This document shows positions 58,008 through 64,000 of a stretch of DNA of 64,000 bases, one piece after another (position 1 is the stretch's first letter; every line of letters begins with the position of its first letter). Made by a program: the position numbers and the translations under genes. Location of the stretch: contig NZ_JOMG01000002.1 of the NCBI RefSeq assembly GCF_000711225.1, positions 2,554,501 to 2,618,500 on the forward strand, given 5' to 3'. Below the pieces are notes generated by a model, which worked only from the letters and a program-made list of their open reading frames with translations, did not search any database and had not been told where the DNA came from. Source of the stretch: Pelobacter seleniigenes DSM 18267. GTDB lineage: Bacteria; Desulfobacterota; Desulfuromonadia; Desulfuromonadales; Geopsychrobacteraceae.

Positions 58008-60080
58008 TCAACTTTCATCTTCCTGGGTACAGAAATACTCGATGGTCTTCTGCGCACAGGTTTTACAGTAGCCGAGCTGATTGAGCATGGTATCGACCAT
58101 CCGGTCGTAGAGTTTCTGGTTCTCTTCATTGGTCCGGTTGGCCAGGGCTCCAACCAGGGAACCGGCACCGGCAATATCCGACTTGAGCCGGACATCGGTC
58201 ACCGCCTTGACCAGTTCGAGGTTGTCCATGAAGTTGTAAGAGGAGTCGAGGGAGATCTTCTGGCCGTAAATCTTGCGGATCGAGGTGCGGAAACTCTCCC
58301 GCTGCTCTTCGGTCTTTAGGCCCAGCCGGTCTTCGACGCTCTGGATGAAGCGCTGATCAATCTTCAGGGCCTTGAGTTCATCGGTCTGCGGGTCGCGATA
58401 CTTCCACATCTTGTCCGGGCCCAGGTTGTCCGCGTCCATGCCAATGATCATGTTGACATAGCTCATGACATCCTTGCGGATCGCCTGTGGTTCGTCCATG
58501 TAGGCATTGAACATTTCGGTCATGATCCGTTCGCGGTAGAGTTCCTTGGCCAACTTCAGGTCACCGATATATTTGGCCCGGTCGTTGTTATCAGACACAT
58601 AATCCAGAATGACCCGCTCCACGGCCGGGAAGATGTCATAGGCGAACATGCAGCGACCTTCATTGGTTTCTGACGATTCGACCATCAGCTGAATAGCACG
58701 CCCCAGATTTCTTTGGCCGAGTCCTTTCTGGCCGAACCGTTTGGTGATGTCCGCTTCCTGGTTAAGGATGTCGATCACTTCGGCCAGGGTTTTGATGCTT
58801 TTTTCGCCGGCGACTTCACCGGCGGCAAGTTTCATGGTTTCGATGGCGGTCAGTTTTTCGCTGTGCGGCAAGCGGGTCAGGACCACGGCAACGCTGGCGG
58901 CGTAATTGAGGTTCGGATCCTGGTGGAGGATCTGTCCGGTGAATGTGGTTTTGGTCTCATTGCCGATGGCGTAGTTGGTCAGGTCTTTCTGCATTTTGTA
59001 GTTGGTGTTGTGCGAAACATAGCAGACCCGGCAGCGGTCGATGATGGGAGCCTCCTCCTTTTCCGCCAGGAAGCGGTTGAATTCCGAGTTGTTGCTGGTG
59101 GCGATGATCAGGGTGTCGATGGGCCATTTGTAGCCGTCCATTTCGATGAGGCGGTTCTGGATCACTCCCAGATAAACCTGCACCAGGTCTTTCTTGTTTT
59201 TGTAAATCTCGTCGCTGAAATGGATTCCCCCGCCGGCTACCCGGGCCAGGGCCCCGCGGCGCAGGTCGAAACGATACGGATTGTTGGTGTCGGAAATATG
59301 CAGCAGGCGCTGGATCGACTCTTCCCCGAGCAGGTCGACGGCGCTGGAGGTAATTTTATCCTTGGCCGCGTACTTTCCGGTCACCGTGCCGAGGGATTCA
59401 CTGAGCGGGACCGGAATGATCTCGATATGCTTGAGCAGCTCATCGACCCTGCCATCGGTAAAGGCCCGCAGTTCTTCCAGAATATAACTGCTGCAGGCGC
59501 CCAGGGGACGATAGTTGTCGTAAAAGGTTTCAATTTGCCGGTCGCTGAACCCATAGCGTTCGGCCAGGATCTGCTGGCTCTGCTCACGGCTTGCCCCCAG
59601 GTTCATGGCCAGGATCAGCGGGTCTTCATAGGTCTGTGATTCAACGGTCGAAATGCGCCCATAGCTGCCCAGCTGATCCAGCTTGTTAAAGCAAAAGGTA
59701 TATTTGCGATTCCCGGGCTGCTGCAGAAAATCACGGTATTTGGCGCAGAGGTACTCGACAAAGAAGGTTTTACCGTTCCCCGGTTCGCCAACCAGGACAA
59801 AAGCCATCTCTTTGGATGACCCCCCTTCCGCAGCGTCTTTGACAAAGGAAACGAAGCTGTTGATTTCATCGTACATGCCGATGGCATGCTTGGCTCCGCT
59901 ACGAAAGATTTCAAAGTCATAGGTCGAACGACCATTGACCACGACTTTGTTGACGGGCTGCGAAAGGATCATTCTGGCAACACCTTGGAAGGCATTTTCA
60001 AAGCGTCGCTCACCTTGCAGGACCGCCTGCAGATGGTCATCGAGGGACTGATTGTTTTTGTGTGTTCGCGCTTGTGCCAT
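58008..60080 (-). CDS. prkA: PrkA family serine protein kinase (AAA+ ATPase)
   Basis: 690 residues. AAA domain with Walker A VGEPGNGKTFFVEY and sensor region LIIATSNNSEF; C-terminal PrkA kinase-like domain. E. coli YeaG is a close relative in type. AGGAGG lies seven bases before the ATG. First gene of the minus-strand module prkA-yeaH-spoVR-P-loop protein. The region upstream carries a TATAAT-like element at 60296-60291 but no convincing -35. Confidence 0.95.
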   Translation of the reverse strand: MAQARTHKNNQSLDDHLQAVLQGERRFENAFQGVARMILSQPVNKVVVNGRSTYDFEIFRSGAKHAIGMYDEINSFVSFVKDAAEGGSSKEMAFVLVGEPGNGKTFFVEYLCAKYRDFLQQPGNRKYTFCFNKLDQLGSYGRISTVESQTYEDPLILAMNLGASREQSQQILAERYGFSDRQIETFYDNYRPLGACSSYILEELRAFTDGRVDELLKHIEIIPVPLSESLGTVTGKYAAKDKITSSAVDLLGEESIQRLLHISDTNNPYRFDLRRGALARVAGGGIHFSDEIYKNKKDLVQVYLGVIQNRLIEMDGYKWPIDTLIIATSNNSEFNRFLAEKEEAPIIDRCRVCYVSHNTNYKMQKDLTNYAIGNETKTTFTGQILHQDPNLNYAASVAVVLTRLPHSEKLTAIETMKLAAGEVAGEKSIKTLAEVIDILNQEADITKRFGQKGLGQRNLGRAIQLMVESSETNEGRCMFAYDIFPAVERVILDYVSDNNDRAKYIGDLKLAKELYRERIMTEMFNAYMDEPQAIRKDVMSYVNMIIGMDADNLGPDKMWKYRDPQTDELKALKIDQRFIQSVEDRLGLKTEEQRESFRTSIRKIYGQKISLDSSYNFMDNLELVKAVTDVRLKSDIAGAGSLVGALANRTNEENQKLYDRMVDTMLNQLGYCKTCAQKTIEYFCTQEDES

Positions 60081-60976
60081 AATTCACCCTCCTCTTGGGA
60101 ATTTCCGGCTCTTGCGGGGTTTAAGGAACTAGCGCAGCCTGCTGAAGTTTCATCATGTTCTGAACAATGCCATAAAGATGAGAAAGCAGCGTTTCTCCTG
60201 CTGACGACGACCTCAAGGTGAGCTGCTTTGAAGCAGTGACCACACCTTGCGAGGTTCGGCGGCAGGGTTTCAACAGCCTGTCACAACTAAATTATACATC
60301 GCATAGGGGGCATTTTAAGAGGGCGACGGAAAAAATAACTTATTTGGTTCAGGTTGGCTGGAGCGGTCGCCGATAACCGGAGCAGGCGGATGCCGGCGAG
60401 CAAGACTGGACGCCGCCACCCGGGCGACGGCGGGAGCGGAGTCACCGCTGAACCCTGCGGTGCTGCAGCAAAGGGCAGGGATGTAAGTATGATTGCTTTG
60501 ATTTAATGAGTTTGGTTGCTCTTTCCTGACCGGTTGAGGCAGAGCCGGAAATCGGCGGAAAACTGAGAGGTTTTTTCAACCATACGAATTTAAATGATTC
60601 TTCGTTGTTTCTGTGTGAGGACTACGGATAAAATCTTGACATTTAAATAATTTTTAATTATTTTTTACGAAATATTTTCCATCTCCGGGCGGTCTTTCGG
60701 CGTGGCTCTTTCAGGCGCTTTGAAAAGCATTACAATTGACCGTTTGCTGAGGCTGTTTTGAAATCGGATCAACGTCGGCGTGTTTTTCTCCAGGGGGTCG
60801 TTCTCCCTGAAACGAACGCATTGGTGATGGAAATCGGTTCTAACCGCTGAGCGATCAGCACGGATTGTAAAAAAAATAATTCTGCCAGGTTTCTCTGCGG
60901 TCTCGGCTGGTTGTCAGGGAGCTGTGCAGAACGTCTTTTTGTCCCTTTTGCATGACAACCGAAAAAGGAAACCGAA
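60081..60976. other. Long divergent non-coding region between prkA and the Cache-like gene
   Basis: 896 bp. It holds an AAGGTG..CACCTT hairpin with an inner CTGCTT-TG-AAGCAG (60214-60247), a minus-strand TATAAT at 60296-60291 that may serve prkA, a GC-rich stretch (60350-60480) without a gene, and an AT-rich block with a candidate promoter at 60636. A short minus-strand frame near 60769-61041 is not credible. Confidence 0.45.
60636..60664 (+). promoter_or_regulatory. Candidate promoter overlapped by an AT-rich palindrome
   Basis: TTGACA (60636-60641), 17 bases, TATTTT (60659-60664). The repeat AAATAATT-TTT-AATTATTT (60645-60663) fills the spacer and -10. It would give a leader of about 310 nt before the Cache-like gene. 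Confidence 0.3.
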
Positions 60977-61588
60977 ATGCCAAGGAAAATTGTCACGATG
61001 AAAATCCCCGGCCTGTTTTTGTTTGCATTGCTTTTTTGCATGGTTGTTCCGCGTGCCGATGCCTATGAACTCGATTCGCCGCTGAAATACAAGGCTTTTG
61101 AGTTGGCGAACCAGTGCCGGGATGAGGTGGTTAAGGCTTTTGATGCGCTGATAACGTCCGGACAATTAAGAGAAGGGCAGGTCTTTGACACCTTTTACGT
61201 GCCGATCCCGAATACGGTGCCGCAACGCTATCATACCCAGTATGATACCCTGGCCGATGAAGTGATTCGGCCTATTCTCGATCGCTACCTGGAAAAGGAT
61301 CCGCACTTTGTGTTTGTGATCATTCAGGATATGAACGGCTATATCCCGACCCATAACACCAAGTTCTCGCAGCCTTTGACCGGTAACCCCGATGTCGACC
61401 TCAAGCGTAACCGCGCTAAAAAGATGGCCGCTCACCAGGCCGGTCTGGCCGCTTCACGAAATACTGATGATTACCTGCTGCATGAATATGTCCGCGATAC
61501 CGGGCAGGTGATGCTTGACCTGGCGGTGCCGATTTATATCCACAAGCGCCACTGGGGCGCAGTCCGTATCGGTTTCAAAGAAAAGTGA
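60977..61588 (+). CDS. Secreted single Cache-like sensor domain protein
   Basis: 203 residues. A signal peptide (KIPGLFLFALLFCMVVPRADA) is followed only by a periplasmic sensor domain. The stretch QRYHTQYD, IQDMNGYIPTHNTKFSQPL, TGNPDVDLKRNRAKKM, DTGQVMLDLAVPIYIHKRHW and GAVRIGF strongly resembles the ligand-binding domain of chemoreceptors and kinases of the Cache type, but no transmembrane, HAMP or signalling region follows. GGAAA lies before the ATG. It probably acts as a soluble periplasmic binding protein or partner of another receptor (inference). Confidence 0.82.
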   Translation: MPRKIVTMKIPGLFLFALLFCMVVPRADAYELDSPLKYKAFELANQCRDEVVKAFDALITSGQLREGQVFDTFYVPIPNTVPQRYHTQYDTLADEVIRPILDRYLEKDPHFVFVIIQDMNGYIPTHNTKFSQPLTGNPDVDLKRNRAKKMAAHQAGLAASRNTDDYLLHEYVRDTGQVMLDLAVPIYIHKRHWGAVRIGFKEK

Positions 61589-61908
61589 GCTTCTGACTTA
61601 TTGAGTGTGGCAGGTGCTCCCGCCCGGTTGGGAAACGTCTAAGAGATGGTCTTGTTCAATAACCTGATCGGACGAGATTGGCCGATTCGTTCTTGAAAAG
61701 ATTTTGCAGTCAAAGCACAAGAGCTCAAATGATGCGTTGCGATCATTTGAGCTCTTGTGCTTTGATAAGCAAAGATGCCGCTGGCATCTGCCTCCGGCTG
61801 TGCTATTTTAATTCCCCGCAGCGATAACTTTCTGCTGCCAAAGCCTGCTGCCGCGGCAGGCCGTACTCAGCAACCGGCGGTATTCTTCTCAGCCAGAGTG
61901 ACCACATC
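61589..61908. other. Spacer before rarD
   Basis: 320 bp with no gene. Dominated by the long perfect palindrome at 61710-61765; nothing else recognised. Confidence 0.45.
61710..61765. repeat. 24-bp perfect inverted repeat with 8-nt loop
   Basis: TCAAAGCACAAGAGCTCAAA and four more bases are mirrored by the exact complement around GCGTTGCG (61734-61741). No T-run follows on either strand, so it is not a classical terminator. Confidence 0.85.
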
Positions 61909-62799
61909 ATGAAGCCACAACTCTCCGGTTTTTTCTTTGCCCTCGGGGCATTCTCCCTGTGGGGAGTGATGCCTGTTTATTGGAAACAGTTACAGGTTGT
62001 CCCGCCATTGGAAATTCTTTGCCATCGCGTCGCCTGGTCCTGCGTCTTTCTGGCCCTGATCATCAGCGCTCAGAAACGTTGGGGTGAGGTGCGACGGATC
62101 CTGGTGGCGGCCGGTGAGTGGCAAAAGCTGTGTCTGAGCGGAGCACTGGTCGGTGGTAACTGGCTGGTGTTTATCATCGCTGTCAATAGCGGTCATGTGG
62201 TTGAAAGCAGCCTCGGCTATTATATTACGCCGATGGTCAATGTGCTCATCGGTTTTCTGTTCCTTGGCGAGCGGTTCAATTGGCTCCAGGTGACAGCCGT
62301 GGTTTTTGCAAGCGTCGGAATCGGCTATTCGCTGCTCGCCTTTGGCGATCTGCCGATTTACGGGCTGACGCTGGCGTTCAGTTTTGCTTTCTACGGCTAT
62401 GCCCGCAAAAAAATCAAGGTGGCGCCGATTCCCGGCCTGTTCATTGAGACCATGTTCCTGCTGCTGCCCGCGTTGGCTTATATCGGCTACCGGGCGGTTT
62501 TTTCCGGCAGCCTGTTTTTGCAGCAGGCCGATATCAGCTGCTGGTTGATCGGGGCTGGAGTGGTGACCAGCCTGCCGCTCTTGTGTTTTGCCTCGGCCAC
62601 ACGGTCCCTGCGGCTTTCAACCATCGGCATCCTGCAATATCTTGCACCGACGATTTCTTTCGGCCTTGGTATCCTGGTTTACGCTGAGCCCTTCGACCAG
62701 CATAGCCTGGTCACCTTTGCCCTGATCTGGGCGGGGGTGCTGCTGTATTGTGTCAATGCGCTGCTGCAAATGTCCAGGGCTCCGCACCGGGCCACCTGA
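61909..62799 (+). CDS. rarD: RarD-type EamA family permease
   Basis: 296 residues, ten hydrophobic helices in two EamA halves. It starts GFFFALGAFSLWGVMPVYWK and has HRVAWSCVFL, NWLVFIIAVNSGHVVESSLG and SLGYYITPMVNVLIG, the RarD landmarks. Drug/metabolite transporter superfamily; substrate unknown. Weak ribosome site (GAGTGA). Confidence 0.9.
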   Translation: MKPQLSGFFFALGAFSLWGVMPVYWKQLQVVPPLEILCHRVAWSCVFLALIISAQKRWGEVRRILVAAGEWQKLCLSGALVGGNWLVFIIAVNSGHVVESSLGYYITPMVNVLIGFLFLGERFNWLQVTAVVFASVGIGYSLLAFGDLPIYGLTLAFSFAFYGYARKKIKVAPIPGLFIETMFLLLPALAYIGYRAVFSGSLFLQQADISCWLIGAGVVTSLPLLCFASATRSLRLSTIGILQYLAPTISFGLGILVYAEPFDQHSLVTFALIWAGVLLYCVNALLQMSRAPHRAT

Positions 62800-63644
62800 G
62801 ACCGCAGTTGGGAAGAATCGGCCGGCAATCCCATGGCACTGGCTTTCCGAACCCCTTTTCGACCATGCAGGCGTCCATTGCCGTGCGGTCCGGTTGGCTG
62901 TGGTGGGTTTTTGCCACGCTGGCCGTGATTAGCAGGATACTGACCAGTACTGCTCCTCAAAGCCTCCTCATAGAATTCTCCTTGTCCTGAAAAAATCGAT
63001 ATGGGCGCTTCTACCGGTTGCGAACGACTTGTTTGAGCGTCTCTATAGCCCTCTTCTTGCGCTTATTTCGTCAGCTGCTGTGACACTAACCCCACAGCAG
63101 CGTTTTTTCTGTCACCGAATTGTCGCCATCGTTAAATGATCATCGGGTAAGAACCGGGGGCAAGGCCGAAGGGCGCTAGTTTAAGAGTCGCTGGCAGCAA
63201 AACCGGGACTGTCCCGGCACGGGGGCTGTCCCAGGTCTTTGCGGTGTTAACCGCGACAGTTTCATGGCTCGCAAACTCTTGGGACAGCCCCCGATGACCC
63301 TGGGGACAGTCCCGAGTTTACTGCAAAGTTGCTTAAACCAGCGCCCTTCGGGACAAGGCCTGTTTATGCGTTGTCCGCTTCGGTTGCCAATGTTTTTGTG
63401 TCTTGTCAATCACCCATCCAGGGCGGCAGGCTGTTTTTCAATATCTTGCTAAGGGCTGTAAATGATCCTTGTGCGTAAGTTTCCCGCAGGCAATGAGCCG
63501 TTGGCCGGATAAGATTTGGACAGGTTAATAGCTCTGTGCTACTGTATTTCTGTGCTATAAAGAGGAGCGCTGCTGTTTTTCCGAACACCTTCTGATTCCG
63601 GATTGGGTTATGTCCTCTGGCCGAGAAAGAATGCTGGTTTGGTT
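62800..63644. other. Intergenic region with a palindromic element
   Basis: 845 bp without a credible gene. The element at 63166-63351 is described separately. The rest shows no strong promoter or terminator. Confidence 0.45.
63166..63351. mobile_element. 186-bp imperfect palindromic element (REP/MITE-like)
   Basis: Outer ends CCGAAGGGCGCT..GTTTAAG and CTTAAAC..AGCGCCCTTCGG are inverted copies. Inside lie GGGACTGTCCC and CGGGGGCTGTCCCA on the left, mirrored by TGGGACAGCCCCCG and GGGACAGTCCC on the right. The layout is that of a non-autonomous element mobilised by an IS200/IS605- or RAYT-type transposase. No transposase frame is inside or beside it, and no target duplication was identified. 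Confidence 0.6.
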
Positions 63645-64000
63645 ATGAACAGTTCATTTCATCTCAGAAAATATGTCACCCCGGAAATCATTTTTGGCAG
63701 AGGTGCGCGTCATTATGTGGGACGCTATGCACAGCAATTCATGGCGACCAAAGTCTTGCTGGTCTCTGATGTAAAAGTCTCTCAAACCAGCTGGTTTGAT
63801 GATGTCAAAAAGAGCCTCACCGAGGCCGATATCTGCTTTGAAGTCTTCACCGGGGTGACGCCAAATCCACGGGTGAGTGAAGTGATGACCGGGGCTGAAC
63901 TCTATCGCAGCGGCGGTTGCAATGTGATCGTTGCCCTGGGTGGCGGCAGTCCGATGGACTGTGCCAAGGGGATCGGCATGGTCAGCTCAAACCGGATGAA
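63645..64000 (+). CDS. Iron-containing alcohol dehydrogenase, N-terminal part (cut by window edge)
   Basis: First 118 residues visible. FRKY-like start HLRKYVTPEIIFGRGA, strand KVLLVSDVKV, VTPNPRVSEV and the NAD-binding VIVALGGGSPMDCAKGIG are typical of Fe-dependent alcohol dehydrogenases. The iron ligands lie beyond the right edge. The ribosome site is weak. A 12-codon frame (63610-63648) ends across this ATG (ATGA) and might couple translation. Confidence 0.9.
   Translation, partial: MNSSFHLRKYVTPEIIFGRGARHYVGRYAQQFMATKVLLVSDVKVSQTSWFDDVKKSLTEADICFEVFTGVTPNPRVSEVMTGAELYRSGGCNVIVALGGGSPMDCAKGIGMVSSNRM

Noticed and set aside
60350-60480. GC-rich block considered as a cobalamin, c-di-GMP (GEMM) or RNase P-type RNA
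   Set aside because: None of the conserved core segments of these RNA classes could be found in order.
60769-61041. Minus-strand frame upstream of the Cache-like gene
   Set aside because: No ribosome site, overlaps the start of the better-supported plus-strand gene, composition not protein-like.
62748-62990. Small plus-strand frame after rarD
   Set aside because: Starts inside rarD, lacks a ribosome site, and the hydrophobic stretch near its end is short and unsupported.

Overview
The window looks like a chromosomal segment of a Gram-negative deltaproteobacterium of the Desulfuromonadales/Geobacter type. This is inference from gene content: a Tat-exported membrane [NiFe] uptake hydrogenase, a lipoprotein monoheme cytochrome, type IV pilus minor pilins with PilY1, a SAM-I riboswitch in front of metX, the rho-rpmE-prfA-prmC-murA-his block, and a PrkA/DUF444/SpoVR module. 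No rRNA, tRNA, CRISPR array, prophage or intact insertion sequence was recognised.

Layout. 1-4331 (minus): an ABC exporter, an outer-membrane efflux lipoprotein and an RND-type periplasmic adaptor cut by the left edge. 4552-11285 (minus): a minor-pilin operon pilV-pilW-pilX-pilY1-lipoprotein-fimT. 11738-19528: thioredoxin 2, RNase R, a hemolysin III-like membrane protein, L-serine dehydratase, a well-supported small-RNA candidate (about 16926-17037), an ABC-F ATPase and a membrane-tethered XRE regulator. 19933-25573 (minus): a tightly coupled operon of an MBL-fold hydrolase, a conserved unknown, an EF-G paralogue and a membrane protein. 25864-30862: a tiny Cys-rich protein, metX with its SAM-I riboswitch, an ammonium transporter, an Rrf2 regulator and glutamyl-Q tRNA(Asp) synthetase.

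31014-42191 (plus): a lipoprotein, then rho, rpmE, prfA, prmC, murA, hisG, hisD, hisB, hisH, hisA, hisF and hisE. The histidine genes are packed with overlaps, but hisC, hisI and hisZ are absent. 42617-46147: a soluble-type sensor kinase, a TPR-like protein, an FKBP/SlyD isomerase with a His/Cys-rich loop, and a monoheme lipoprotein. 46560-50653 (plus): a hydrogenase operon of small subunit, large subunit, cytochrome b and maturation protease. 50686-52374 (minus): a surface-antigen-like protein and two paralogous small membrane zinc-ribbon proteins. 52495-60080 (minus): prkA, a DUF444 (YeaH) protein, spoVR and a second large P-loop protein resembling PrkA. 60977-64000 (plus): a free-standing secreted Cache-like sensor domain, rarD, a 186-bp palindromic element and the start of an iron-containing alcohol dehydrogenase.

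The points most worth following are the four-gene PrkA/DUF444/SpoVR/P-loop module with the paralogue pair beyond it, the small RNA with a CCUCC-bearing terminator loop, the Cys-to-Asp change at the hydrogenase proximal cluster, the free-standing Cache-like protein, the two long palindromes at 61710 and 63166, and the altered metal-site motif plus inserted module in PilY1.
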